64,000 nucleotides of DNA from Lepidostoma basale (GCA_022606425.2 JAHDVF020000240.1:4487501-4551500); one strand, 5' to 3'; positions 42,575 through 53,299 are shown, counted from the first letter of the stretch. Translations and numbers: made by a program. Notes: generated from the letters alone by a model not told the origin.

Positions 42575-42785
42575 AAAAAAATTCGAAAAACATGGTATGA
42601 CCAAATTAATAAAAGTTTTAAGGTTAGTCATGTTAGAAGTCGGAAGAATCGACGTGCGTGTATGACTCGCTGTATGAATGTGGAGGAATCTAGAGAGGTG
42701 TGCCAGGATAGAGTAGTGTGGCGGTCCATTCTCTCTGTCTACGTGAAGAAACGGCGTGATGATTTGTTGTTGTTGTTGTTGTTGT
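42575..42785 (+). mobile_element. LINE-A2 3' end with (TTG)n
   Basis: Sense C-terminal domain (KTWYDQINKSF, RRACMTRCMNVEE, WRSILSVY), then GATTTGTTGTTGTTGTTGTT at about 42762-42782. The hairpin is damaged. Confidence 0.8.
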
Positions 42786-42859
42786 GTCAAACAATCGGTT
42801 TTTTTCTAAAGAAGAAGAAGAAGAGGATTGTTTTTCAATGAAACTGCGAGGCTTAAACA

Positions 42860-43540
42860 TTTGAAAATGCATTAGACAGGCCAAGCATGTCTAACTAACT
42901 AACTACTAAAACTAACCATCACGCCATTTCCCGGAGGGGTAGGCAGAGAGGATGGATCGCCACACTGGCCTGTCCTGGCATACCTCTCGGGCTTCCTCTA
43001 CATTCATACATCGTACCATGCACGCACGTCGATTATTCCGACTTCGAATGTGGCCGCCTTTTAGTAATTGATTAATTTGGTCATTCCATGTTTTCCTCGG
43101 TCGTCCTCGGCTTCTTTTCTCACTCACGCTGCTTGTGTACAACTTTTTAACCATTCTACTCTCATCCATTCGTTCCATATGTCCAAACCATCTCAGGGAT
43201 CCTTTTTTAATTTTATTCATGATGCAGTCATCTGCCTTACATTTCTTTCTTATTTCATCGTTCGGTATTCTATCATACAACGTTTTCCCGCACATTCTTC
43301 TTAGTGATCTCATTTCTACGGCGTTTATCCTGCTTTCATCCTTCTTTTGCCAGCTCGAAGCTTCACTTCCATACATGAGGGTTGGCACTAGAACTCCATT
43401 GTGTACTGCCATCTTTGCTTCTGTGCATATATTTCTATTTGCAGTAACTACTTGAATGCAAAGCATGTCCAGTCACATAAAATATAATAAAACTTCTAAA
43501 AAACGAACGTTTTCATTTTTAATAATTGATTAAAATATTA
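42860..43540 (+). repeat. H1 copy split by LINE-A3
   Basis: Left part GAAAATGCATTAGACAGG to AAGCATGTC (ends 42891). Right part from AAGCATGTC at 43461 through AAATATAATAAAACTTCTAA. LINE-A3 lies between. Confidence 0.75.
42892..43460 (-). mobile_element. LINE-A3 insertion with 9-bp target duplication
   Basis: The antisense frame 43466-42912 is open for about 180 codons: TANRNICTEAKMAVHNGVLV, YGSEASSWQKKDESRINAVE, KTLYDRIPNDEIRKKCKADD, RSRGRPRKTWNDQINQLLKG, VCQDRPVWRSILSAYPSG. AAGCATGTC flanks it at 42883-42891 and 43461-43469. Very close to the A3 at 36693-37575, so both are young. 5'-truncated. Confidence 0.9.
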
Positions 43541-43611
43541 CTAACATGTTAAATACTAATTAAAATTATTTGAATAAAGTTTCGTATATAAAATATATTC
43601 AAAATAACAAA

Positions 43612-43796
43612 TAAATAAAACGATGTTTTTAACTACTTCCACTTTTGTCTTTATTTCGACAGCGACCGGTTTCGCCAGGCTCGCTAGAATGGACAGACTA
43701 GTCCGACGAAAGGACACCAGTCTGTCGATGCCAGCGGGCCTGGTGAAAGCAGACAAAAGTGGAAGTAGTTATAAAAATATCGTTTTATTTAATTAT
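43612..43796. repeat. H2 palindrome
   Basis: 185-bp palindrome. The outer arms (AAATAAAACGAT...ACTACTTCCACTTTTGTCT) are nearly perfect. The inner arms share CCAGGCYCGCT and GACAGACT. Open frames on both strands are mirror images and not genes. Confidence 0.8.
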
Positions 43797-43865
43797 TATT
43801 TAAAATAGACTTCCGTCATGAGATTTTAGGAAAAAACATTTGAATATCTTAAAAATATTAATTCA

Positions 43866-44125
43866 TTTTATTTCCACTATTCTGTTGATAGCAGAAGATG
43901 TCAGCGAGCTTCCGAAACCGGTGAAAGTCATAAATTTAAGTAAAATTTGAGGTTATTTAATTACAAAGGATTTTTTTGTTTACATTATTAACAATAAACT
44001 TCTACCAAGACGAAATAAAAATAAAAATATACACCTAATATGACATTTGATAATAACTTAGATGGGCAAGACATGTCAATCACATAAAATATAATAAAAC
44101 TTCTAGAAAACAGATGTTTTCATTT
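43866..44125 (+). repeat. H2 and H1 remnants
   Basis: About 43870-43945 resembles half of H2, with AGAAGATG and CCGAAACCGGTGAAAG. About 44047-44125 is an H1 arm (CATTTGATAATAACTTAG to AACAGATGTTTTCATTTG). Confidence 0.6.
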
Positions 44126-44602
44126 GTGTTAAGTTACAGTAAGAGCGATCAACCTGAAACGAAAAGTCTACGAAGCCTGTGTTCTGCCAGTTGGTACTTA
44201 TGGTCTTTTGAAACTGTAACATTGTCCAAACAAAGTGCCGAGAAACTACGAGGGATCCAAAGAGCCATGGAAAGAGCCATGTTAGGAATAAGCCTAAGAG
44301 ACAGAGTCAGAAACGCTGAGAAAAAAAAAACAAAGGTCGCTGACATTATCCACCGGGTGGCGACTCTAAAATGGCAATGGGCAGGTCACGTAGCCAGAAG
44401 CTCAGATCAAAAATGGACAAAAATATTCTGACTTGGAGACCGTGGACGGCAATGAGAAGTGCAGGGTGACCGCAACTACGGTGGAAGGATGATCTGAACA
44501 GACACATCGGAATAACCGAGTGAGATGGAAGCAAATGGAGGAGGCCTTTGTCCAGGAATGTACGGGAATAGGCTAAGGAAGAAGAAGAAGAAGGAGAATA
44601 TG
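44126..44602 (+). pseudogene. LINE-E C-terminus
   Basis: Sense. RKVYEACVLPVGTY and RAMERAMLGISLRDRVRN are present in frame 44114-44431, which also has DIIHRVATLKWQWAGHVAR. Later parts are frameshifted with a small deletion near 44515. (GAA)n tail at 44578-44598. Confidence 0.8.
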
Positions 44603-44630
44603 TCTTAAAAACTTAAATATTATATTGTAT

Positions 44631-45196
44631 TGGTGCACTTAAAGTTGTCATCGCAAACAAAAACCTATCCAAAAAAGCTAGAATGGCAGTGCACAATGGT
44701 GTTCTTCTACCGACCCTTATGTATGGAAGCGAAGCATGGAACTGGCAAAGGAAGGATGAAAGTAGAATAAATGCAGTAGAAATGAGATCTCTTAGACGAA
44801 TGTGTGGATATTCTGTGTATGATGGGAGTGTCGAATGAAAATATAAGAAGTGAATGCGGTGCGAATGATGGTGTCATGAACAAAATAATGAAAGGATCAT
44901 TAAGATGGTTTGGACATATGGAAAGAATGAATGAAGAATGGTAAAAAAAAAATGTTAATGATGTAAATGGAACCAGAAATAGAGGAAGACCGAGGAAAAC
45001 GTGGCACGATCAAATAAATCAAATATTGAATGTCGGCCATGTGAGGAGTCAGAGAAATCGACGCGCGTGCATGACACGATGTATGAATGTTGAGGAAGCG
45101 AGAGAAATATGTCCGGAAAGAAAGGTGTGGCAGTCCATTCTTTCTGCCTACCCCTTCGGGGAGACGGCGTGATGGTTAGTTAGTTAGTTAGTTATT
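44631..45196 (+). pseudogene. LINE-A1 3' copy
   Basis: From GALKVVIANKNLSKKARMAV to the (TTAG)n tail at 45175-45195. Intact motifs YGSEAWNWQRKDESRINAVE and MNVEEAREICPE with short indels near 44822 and 44940. Confidence 0.85.
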
Positions 45197-45497
45197 AGTA
45201 TTTTTTTTTTGGTTTGTAACCTATTTGATACATCATGAAGTAGGGTTAAAATTATTCAGTCTTATTAATAAATTAAAAATCTTTTAGCATTATTAATTTA
45301 TTTTAAGAAGTAGTGATTTATTCAGTTTGCGACTTAACCCATGTAGTCGCCGGTATAAATATTCATTTATTTATTCCTGGGGTATCGCAATTCCTTGTTG
45401 AAATATAACAGAAGGGGGTGAATTACACACATAGTCGAAGGGAGGTTCGAAAGCACAGTAGCGCTACGTCAAAATAATTCCTAGCATACAAACATAA
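45197..45497. other. Unassigned AT-rich sequence
   Basis: No recognised feature. Confidence 0.4.
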
Positions 45498-45750
45498 CTG
45501 AAGACTACAGGGGAAAAACAAGATATCTCAGTAGAATGTTAATTTGAATAAATTGAGAATAAAGCTAATCAAACTCTATATATTTCTTAGCAATTAGCAA
45601 TCGATTATCTGGCCATAGTCGATGACACAAATGATTTTTGAATATGAATATTTTTTGTGGATAGATACGTTCAAATGCCGCTAGATGGCATTATTACATT
45701 TATTTTGAATTTTAACTGACATTCCTTGTTTTTCCCCTGTAGTCTTCAAC
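45498..45750. repeat. MITE-S, 253 bp
   Basis: Inverted ends of about 24 bp: GAAGACTACAGGGGAAAAAC at 45500 and its reverse complement ending at 45748. Non-coding interior. Target duplication not clear. Confidence 0.7.
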
Positions 45751-45813
45751 TATAACACATATATCTAAGAAAATCTAAAAACCCTGTGTAAGTGACGTTA
45801 ATGGAACAAATCC

Positions 45814-46070
45814 AATCTTCATAGATGGCGTTAATGTGTAGATTGAAATAAAACATGTGAAGTGAGGTGTTACATAATATATTACCATATATACAACTTC
45901 CAAAAATTTGTCAGACATGGTGGTCGTAAGAAGGGTGGAATGGGGAATGTTGTATTACATAAAGCGTGCGCTTAACCCAACCAATGACAGATCATAAGTC
46001 CTGTAAACACCTCGATCACCATATTCTGTTTCCAATTTATATCTTCGTCTCTATTGAGATACAATTAATC
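45814..46070 (-). repeat. FB family copy, one arm
   Basis: Antisense to 39864-40131, ending TCTCTATTGAGATACAATTA. Confidence 0.75.
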
Positions 46071-46239
46071 CTTGAAATAATTATAAAATTAAAAAAAAAA
46101 CAAGGAAAACGTGGCACCACCAAACCTTTATAATTCTTGTCCATTGTTTTGGCCGAAACACTATGATACCTTAACATTTTAAACTGTTAAATTAAATAAC
46201 TTTTTGTATCACAATTGTATATTATTTTACGCTCCAGTT

Positions 46240-46268
46240 GTTTCATCAACCTATGTTGACATCATCAG
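46240..46268 (-). repeat. Hammerhead-like core, Penelope-type
   Basis: Antisense CTGATGA, then U, a six-pair stem GUCAAC/GUUGAU with an AUAG loop, then GAAAC. Same context as 39555-39600 (TAACACCTGATGATG). No cleavage-site strand identified. Confidence 0.45.
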
Positions 46269-46446
46269 GTGTTACAATAATATATCAAATGGTATTATCA
46301 TTTCGAGACCAAAAACACAAAATTTTTATACATAGCAAATATTCCTCAAAAATTAGCGAATTAAGAAAATTAACAAAATTTTAATGGCCAAAAAATGTTA
46401 AATAAATGTATAAATAACCAAAATCCTTCTCATCCCCAGTAGCATA

Positions 46447-46815
46447 TCTTCTTTCCGTGTCCTGTCAGGTCTCCCCAACGTTGACTATCACCCTTGAGTA
46501 GGCCTCCCTGTCCTGGGCAGCTCGGAAGAGCTCCTCCACGGTCCTTAGACCCGTCCACTCTCGGATCAGCCGGGAAACCCGCCTTCTCCCAACACCTCGT
46601 CGACCCTCAATCTTACCCTCCAAGATCAGATGAAACAGTGCGTTCTTTTCGCCTCTCAGAACATGGCCCAAGTAAGACACCTTACGGACTTTGATGTTGC
46701 TCAGCAACTCTCTGTCAACTCTGGCTCTATGGAGAACGTTTGTGTTGCTGGCCATGTCAGTCCAGGAGATGCGCAAAATCCTTCGGTGTATCCACATCTC
46801 AAAGGCTGTCAACAT
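46447..46815 (-). pseudogene. LINE-C C-terminal domain
   Basis: Antisense frame 46881-46465: AFEMWIHRRILRISWTDMAS, RVDRELLSNIKVRKVSYLGH, GKIEGRRGVGRRRVS, FRAAQDREAYSRVIVNVGE. A small deletion removes part of SWRRN. Close to the copy at 35427. Confidence 0.85.
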
Positions 46816-46910
46816 TAGTATATAGTACACAAAAAAATTTCCCTGTAAAATATAGCTAAAAGATAATAATCCTACCTTCAACTTTTGTCACCTTTCCTAT
46901 TAACTTTTAA

Positions 46911-47678
46911 CGTACCGTGTTCAAAACAAAACGCTCGCTCCCATGTGGTCAATTCAGTTTACCGCTAACTTTATCTAAATATCAAGCATATGACTGGATG
47001 AATCAAAATTTAATTTATGTCATCTTGTAGGGATTTTCATTAGGAATAGATCGATATCTATAACATACATGGATTATTTGAAAAACATATCATTATTAAT
47101 TTTTTCTGGAACCATGCGATTTCTGATATAGAATGCGAGACAGCATATGAGCAACTGACACCAAGTATGAACTTGTCTCGCCCCGCCGCGCCGTGGCGCT
47201 ATAATTTTACGTATGATAAAGGCACCCAGGCAAAATGTATAGTACGTTCAAGACAACGAGTACGTATTAATATTTGTCCCTATTGGTAAAGTGTTAATAT
47301 TTTCACAGTTCTGATATTATTAAGTTGCGTGCTGCGTTTCCGTCCACAGTCGGTATTATTACGTACCTATTGAAAAGGCCAAACATATAATTTATAATAC
47401 GTTCAAAACAGCGAGTAAGTATTTGTCACTTTTGATAAAGTTGTAAATATTAGCAAAACAAATTCTACCTTAACACGAATGAAGGTGAGGGCAGTCTTAG
47501 AAAATATTTTTTTTTGGGATGAAGGAAGTAATTTTTTGCTTTTTTTTTTATTACGAAATATTGAGAACACTTCAATGAAGGATTACAATTTTTTTATAAT
47601 ATTAGGGTCCATAGGTTTTAAGAAAATCAACTTTAAATTGGCAGTGGAAACTCAATTGACCACATGGCAACGCGACGG
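46911..47678 (+). repeat. MITE-P copy 2, both ends
   Basis: Inverted ends: CCATGTGGTCAATTCAGTTT at 46941 and the reverse complement of CCATGTGGTCAATTGAGTTT ending at 47662. The right flank is TTAA (47679-47682). Internal blocks repeat each other imperfectly. A 67-codon frame at 47479-47682 matches copy 1 except one residue, but runs into the terminal repeat, so coding is doubtful. Confidence 0.7.
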
Positions 47679-47739
47679 TTAATGTAATCTATGTATTTCT
47701 TGTTATTCTTTATCTTTTTTAATTTTTTTCCACGGTTTC

Positions 47740-47965
47740 TCTTTCTACTCACTTGCAAATTTTAACCATCGTTAGTGCATTCGTTAGTCCAAACCGTCTC
47801 AAGTATTTTGTTTTTAAATTTACATATGCTGCAGGCTGTAAGATCTCCATTTACTCTGACACTAGCAGTGCTTTCCGTGTATAGCGACTTAATTGCCGTG
47901 ATTAGTTTTGTACTTATTCCATATTCAGACAATATTTTCCACAACTTTTCTCTATTAACGTTTGG
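47740..47965 (-). pseudogene. LINE-A scraps (A3 then A1 palm)
   Basis: 47750-47815 is a degraded antisense A3 C-terminal piece. 47835-47965 encodes WKILSEYGISTKLITAIKSL and ESTASVRVNGDLTA, the most N-terminal LINE-A sequence in the window. Confidence 0.65.
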
Positions 47966-47974
47966 AATAACTTT

Positions 47975-48170
47975 TATGGGAGAAGGGCGTTAAACGGTTA
48001 TTTTTTTGTAAAGGGGGCGGTGGCCCAGAAAAAATTGGAAACCTATGTTTTAGACGAATGTGTGCTTAATTTGATTGAGTGTCAAATGCAAATGGAATAA
48101 GTTAATGCAGTGCTAATGAAAGAGTTATGAACAAAATATTCATTAAGATGGTTTGAAAATATGGAAATAC
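47975..48170 (+). repeat. hAT end plus LINE-A scrap, duplicated
   Basis: Matches 50643-50840: GGCGTTRAACGGTTATTT, AAAGGGGGCGGTGGCCCAGA, GGAAACCTATG, then LINE-A1-like GAATGTGTGCTTAATTTGAT. The shared hAT/LINE junction shows that the two loci descend from one sequence. Confidence 0.7.
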
Positions 48171-48172
48171 AT

Positions 48173-48895
48173 ATGATGCAACCATCTGCCTTAAATTTCT
48201 TCCTTATTTCGTCATTTGGTATTCTATCGTTTATCGTTTTTCTGCACATTCTTCTCTTCTTCTTCTTCTTCCCGTCCACTCCTGGACGTAGGCCTCCTCT
48301 CGCATTTTCCATTATCTTCTATTCCGAGCGATCCGCATCCAGGCACTTCCCGCACTTCTCCGGATATCGTCGCGCCAACGCAACTGTGGGCGCCCAACTC
48401 CACGCTTTGCCGTCCTTGGCCACCAGCACAGCAGTCGCCTTGTGCACTTTTCTTCTGGATCGCGAGCGACATGTCCCGCCCATCGCCACTTGAAGGTTGC
48501 GGCCATCTTGACAACATCGGAAACCTTTGTCCTGACTCTTATGTCCTCATTTCTGAGGCTGTCCCGTAAACTGATACCCAACATGGCTCTCTCCATTGCT
48601 CTCTGAGTGACTCTTAGCTTGTTGGTACTTTTTTGTGACATTGTGACTGTCTCAATACCATAAGTGAACACTGGCAGGACACAGGCATTGAACACTCTCC
48701 TTTTCAGGTTGATGGGTATTTTCGGATTTTTCAAAATGTGACCAAGATTTTTGAATGCTGCCCAGCTAAGTCCGACTCTTCTATTCAGGTCTGCTGTCTG
48801 GTTATCTCGCCTAAGCTGTTCTTCTCAGTGATCACAATTCTACTTTCATCCTTTTTTAGCCAGCTCCAAGCTTCACTTCTGTACATAAGGGTATC
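48173..48895 (-). pseudogene. LINE-A3 fragment split by LINE-E2
   Basis: 48173-48255 encodes the IPNDEIRKKFKADG region in antisense. 48819-48895 resumes with the SWLKKDESR and LMYRSEAW region. LINE-E2 separates them. Confidence 0.75.
48256..48818 (-). pseudogene. LINE-E2 (RTE-like) insertion, 7-bp target repeat
   Basis: The antisense frame 48734-48312 is open: NPKIPINLKRRVFNACVLPV, TQRAMERAMLGISLRDSLRN, KVSDVVKMAATFKWRWAGHV, WWPRTAKRGVGRPQLRWRDD, RRSAGSAWMRIARNR. TTC-rich tail. TTCTTCT flanks both sides (48249-48255, 48819-48825). C-terminus only, and the last residues are frameshifted. Confidence 0.85.
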
Positions 48896-49202
48896 AAATA
48901 AAATATTCACGAGTAGCCACTGTAGCGCGGTTTCAGGCTTCAAAGAGGTATTTATCAGAGGCGCGCGGAAATTCGATGAAACGGTAAAATTTCCATACAA
49001 ATTATCTGATGTCGTGAGCTGCCTAGTAAGGACACTTCCACGACGTTAACCGAGAGATCAAATCTAACCCAAGGAAGGTGTGGCTGGAACGGTTTAAACT
49101 CAAATCTGGCTTAATTAACTAAAGTTTGAAGAAACAATTTGTTTTATTGCAATCGAAATAATTTTAAATATAATTAACACCTTTTGTGTTTTTTTTAATG
49201 TT
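48896..49202. other. Unassigned sequence
   Basis: A moderately GC-rich stretch (48930-49060) with no family match. Confidence 0.4.
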
Positions 49203-49403
49203 TACAAATACTTGTAGACAAATACTGGATTTTACCCATTACGGGTCAATCATTAAGAATTAATTGTATCGCAATAGAGACGAAAATGTAAATTATTTGG
49301 AAACAGAATATGGTGGTCGAGGCGTTTACATCTTCTCTATTGAGATACAATTAATTCTTAATGATTAACTCGTAATGGATAAAATCCAGTATTTGTATAC
49401 ATT
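49203..49403. repeat. FB palindrome, short form
   Basis: Arms of about 75 bp (49204-49280 and 49331-49402) include the outer block AATACTGGATTTTAC and the ATTAATTGTATC block. The interior is only about 50 bp. It shows that FB ends extend beyond ATTAATTG. Confidence 0.8.
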
Positions 49404-49567
49404 CAAAACAAAAATAAAACACAAAATGTTGTATAACAACTGGTCAAAGTTAAAAGCATATAAAAAATTGGAGAGTTTTCTCCAGGCGTTGTCTAGTAAT
49501 GTGTGATTTGGGCTGATAGCCCTTCACATTACATTAATAAAGATTTTTTATTTATTTCTTACATCTA

Positions 49568-49765
49568 GTCTCAATAGATGGCGCTAGTGTAGATTGAACT
49601 AAAATATGTGAAATATTTTTCAACATGGTAGCATACATACAACTTTCAAAAATAATTGTCTGACGTGGCGTTTGTAAGAAGGGGGAATGGGGAATGTTGT
49701 ATTACAAAAAGCGATCACTTAACCCAACCATTGACATGTCATAAGTCCTGTAAACGCCTCGATGA
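49568..49765 (-). repeat. FB family copy, partial arm
   Basis: Antisense FB body (TCAATAGATGGCGCTAGTG to CTGTAAACGCCTCGAT). Confidence 0.75.
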
Positions 49766-49903
49766 AAAATCACGAAATCAACTTTTAAAGTCAAGTTCTC
49801 CTCTTGACACAAATTATTTAGTATAGTAAATGTATTCAAGTGACGCATGAAACTGGAAAAAAAGGATGAACATATGATTAATGTAGTAGCTCTTAGACGC
49901 TAG

Positions 49904-50724
49904 GTTCTCATAGGGGCGATAACGCCCCCTTGTGGGCATTTTCAAATCAAATCTAATCAAATCAAATCAGTTTATTAACTCAAAAGACATTACAAACAGG
50001 AAAATGTTTAAGGCATCTTATTAAGTACAGGTAAAATATTATAAAAATACAACAAAGTACCAGGAACGCATCAGAGAAGGTTCGACATTAGGAAGACAAT
50101 ATACTTTTTAAAGTCAAGAGTATTTGTCCCCTGAACGTACCTCCACTAATATAAAAGACGTCGATCTCCGAGGAGACCGCGTTCAGCAGACTAATTGCTC
50201 TTCCCACCGGTGTCACCAGAAGCAGATTGGTTCTAGTGACCGGTTGGTAAAACAATCTGTGCTGTCGCTGTCGGAGAAATCTATCAGGGAAAAGACCAAC
50301 ACCCTCTAGCACGGCCGAGTTCTCGAAATATCCCCTGATTAATTTAAAGAAATGGGTTATGAGATGTCCATCTCTTCGAAGCTGTAAAGAATTGGTTCCG
50401 AGCATTCCTAAAAGAAATGCCGTAGGATAAAGCCACGGATAACTACCATACTCCCTCATGTAGAGATTTGAGACATTGAGGGGGCAGTAGAAGACCCAGA
50501 AAAAATAGAGAACGTGGGCAGATAAAAAAATATAGTCTAAAAAGATTTAAAAAAACACGCTAATCACGTAGGTACTAATAAAGCAAATGAAACTTAAATA
50601 TTGGTTTATTTTGTTATTGTATGTATTGTTATCATTTTCACTTTTTTGGAGGGGGGCGTTGAACGGTTATTTTTCTTGTAAAGGGGGCGGTGGCCCAGAA
50701 AAGATTGGAAACCTATGTCTTAGA
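49904..50724. mobile_element. hAT-like non-autonomous remnant
   Basis: Left TAGGTTCTCATAGGGGCG; right ends GGCCCAGAAAAGATTGGAAA CCTA. CTTAGACG on the left and CTTAGAGG on the right fit an 8-bp target duplication with one change, the hAT hallmark. No transposase. It is itself interrupted by LINE-B. Confidence 0.6.
49943..50465 (-). pseudogene. LINE-B copy inside the hAT remnant
   Basis: AATCAAATCAAATCAG tail at the low end. Antisense frame 50459-50088: YPWLYPTAFLLGMLGTNSLQ, FFKLIRGYFENSAVLEGVGL, RTNLLLVTPVGRAISLLNAV, SSEIDVF, stop at the natural end. Confidence 0.85.
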
Positions 50725-51194
50725 GGAATGTGTGCTTAATTTGATTGAGTGTCAAATGCAAATGGAATAAGTTAATGCAGTGACAATGAAAGAGTTTTGA
50801 ACAAAATATTTATTTAGATGATTTGAAAATATGGAAATAATGAATGAAGAAAGAATGGTAAACTAAGTGTATGTAAACGACGTAAAAGAAATAAAATAAG
50901 CCCGAAGAAAACGCGAAATAATCAAATAAATCTAATATTAAATATCAGCCACGTGTAGAGTCAGAGAAATTGACGTGCGTGTATGACACGATGTATGAAT
51001 TTAGAGAAATCGAGAGAAGTATGTCAGGACGGAAACATGTGATGATCCATTCCGTCTGCCTATACTTCCGGGGAGAAAGCGGTTCTTCTACTTCGATAGT
51101 TTCGGCGGTTTTTCTGTTACTGACAATCTAATTCCAGTCGGGGAAAGATGATGGATAAGAATCGTCCAGGATAAAAGAAACTGGAGAACGTTTC

Positions 51195-52060
51195 AAGAGC
51201 CCTACATCAAGACATGATAAGGTTTGCTGACGATATTGCTATGGTTGCTGAAAGTGAAGAAGAACTGCAAGAGGCCTTAACAACTATGCAAAGCATTCTT
51301 CAAAATAACTACAACATGAAGATAAATAAAGACAAAGCAAAGTTGCTGACTGTAGGCCGAACGCAACATCAGATGAGAGTTGTGAGGTCAGGAGTTCCAC
51401 TAAAGAACACCAAGGAGTTTGTCTACCTCGGGAGCAAAATAAAATGGGACGGTCGGTCTAAGAGCGAGGTCGACAGCCGTATACATCAGGCTAGGCTTGC
51501 ATTTAATAAAAGGTCGAAAATAATAGAATCGAATTATATAGACCTAAAACTGAGAATACTCCTCATCAAGACCTATGTATGGAGTATCTTGATGTACAGC
51601 TGCGAGACATGGTGCATATCCGAAAGAGATAAACGGAGACTAGAGGCTTTTGAGATGTGGTCCTATAGAAGACTTTTAGGAATTTCCTGGAGCGACCATA
51701 TCACGAATGAGCAGGTTCTTCGAAGAATCGAAGGAGGAAGGCACCTGCTCAGAACCTTGTCCAAAAGGCGTGCAAGATGGATCGGCCATGTAATAAGACA
51801 ATAAGGCCTCTTGCATGCCATAATGGAGGATATGACCGAGGGGACAAACTCTAGGGGACGCCCACGCCGAGAGTACCTGGAGGACCTGTTGGTGGACGTG
51901 CGCTGCTCATCATATGCAGATTTCAAAAGAGCCGCACAAGACAGGGAAGAATGGAAGACAAGAATAGAAGAAATTGCTGTAAACCAATCCCAGGATTGAA
52001 ACTTTCTAACTAACATCAAGCAGAGGAGAGACGGCTTGAGGAAGGAAAAAGGCTAATCGT
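51195..52060 (+). pseudogene. LINE-D reverse transcriptase C-terminal half
   Basis: One frame from 51214 to 51999, with a single stop (TAA, 51802-51804). MIRFADDIAMVAESEEELQE carries a FADD catalytic pair. MKINKDKAKLLTVGR, KEFVYLGSKIKWDGRSKSEV, IKTYVWSILMYSCETW, RLEAFEMWSYRRLLGISWSD and RARWIGHVIRQ follow. After the stop come NSRGRPRREYLEDLLVDV and AAQDREEWKTR. Only copy of this family here. Related in layout to LINE-C. Confidence 0.8.
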
Positions 52061-52509
52061 GAAATAGGAATATAACCTTCATAAACTCGTAGTTACATAG
52101 TTGATTTACGGGGAAAATTCTGTAGAAAACACACAAAATATTACATGTGGCGATAACAGCATTTTAAAAACCTGGCTAGCAAAGTACTGGGCGGGTTTAT
52201 TAATGCGAGTTTAGTTACTAATTGCCTGGTCCAGAGCGCTTAAAACTTGAGCGGGGAATTTGTCAATTTTAGATTCTGTGTTTTAGATAATTTCAGTTGA
52301 ATGATGATGAATATCTTAATTTATTCGAAATTATGTATTTTCTGTTCCATTTTCGAGTTCTCATCGGTGGAATTAACGGCGCTTTGAAAAATGGTGTTTA
52401 GAATTGTAATTTCCACAAAGGATCTGCCTTTTAATGACGCTGATGGGAAGAGCTTTGATTTTTTAATTTAAGCGAACCACTAAGTCATTCCCCCTAGTGA
52501 GTACGCAGT
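52061..52509. other. Unassigned sequence
   Basis: No recognised feature. Confidence 0.4.
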
Positions 52510-53245
52510 AGGGTGGACAAACGAACCTCAAAACTCGTCTGAGAAATTATCTGAAAACAATAATGACTCGAAAAAATGCTAGTTAGACTACATCACACCT
52601 GTAATAAATACAACATGACGATCTCTACCGAAAAAACAAAATGTATGACCTTTTCCAAAACACCCAATACATGTAACCTGGTTATAGAAAATCAACCCAC
52701 ATAACAGGTCAAGTATCTGGGCATAGACGTGGTAAGAGGAGGTGATCTGTCTGATGAAATACAAGTATCTTATGAAATACAATCCACAATATGGAAAAAA
52801 CAAAGACATGACCATTAAGAGTAAGATGAGAAATCTATAAAGCATGCGTAAGACCAATAATAACATATGGCGTTGAGGCAATGGCAGATACAGTCTTCAG
52901 TCTTCAGAGAACTTCCGAGATAAAGATACTGGGGATGATAGCAGGTAGGATACTGAGAGATCGCGCGAAGAATGATAGAATTAGAGAGATACGAGTATGT
53001 GAGGCTGTGGATATTATAAGATGGAGTAGACAGCGAAAGAGCGACTGGTACGGTCATGTCCAAAGAATGGACACCACCAGATTCCTCTATATTGCACTAC
53101 ATCATCAGCCTCACGGGACTCGTCCTCGTGGAAAACCTTATGAAAGATAGAAGGACAGCTGGTAACTTACTTCACAGGAGGAGCAACCCTCTGGAGAACA
53201 GACCACATAGGTCTACAATAAGGTAGAAGCAGAAGAACATTAAAC
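52510..53245 (+). pseudogene. LINE-F2 remnant
   Basis: Sense. ISTEKTKCMTFSKTPNTCNL and VKYLGIDVVRGGDLSDEIQ lie near 52615-52765 with stops. Frame 52881-53150 encodes RTSEIKILGMIAGRILRDRA, EAVDIIRWSRQRKSDWYGHV, PHGTRPRGKPYER. Broken. Confidence 0.75.
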
Positions 53246-53299
53246 GACGTTTGAATGGAGTTGAAAATATTTATCGTTTCTTGGACAATGGTGAAAAAC

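Larger units (their letters stand above)
49843..51078 (+). pseudogene. Old LINE-A1 copy split by a hAT-like element
   Basis: 49843-49903 encodes NWKKRMN-type sequence ending at CTCTTAGACG. It resumes at about 50725 with TCTTAGAGGAATGTGTG and runs to the 3' hairpin near 51070. Heavily mutated. Confidence 0.7.

Noticed and set aside
43556..43808. Open frames on both strands with similar sequences
   Set aside because: They are the two arms of a palindrome read in opposite directions.
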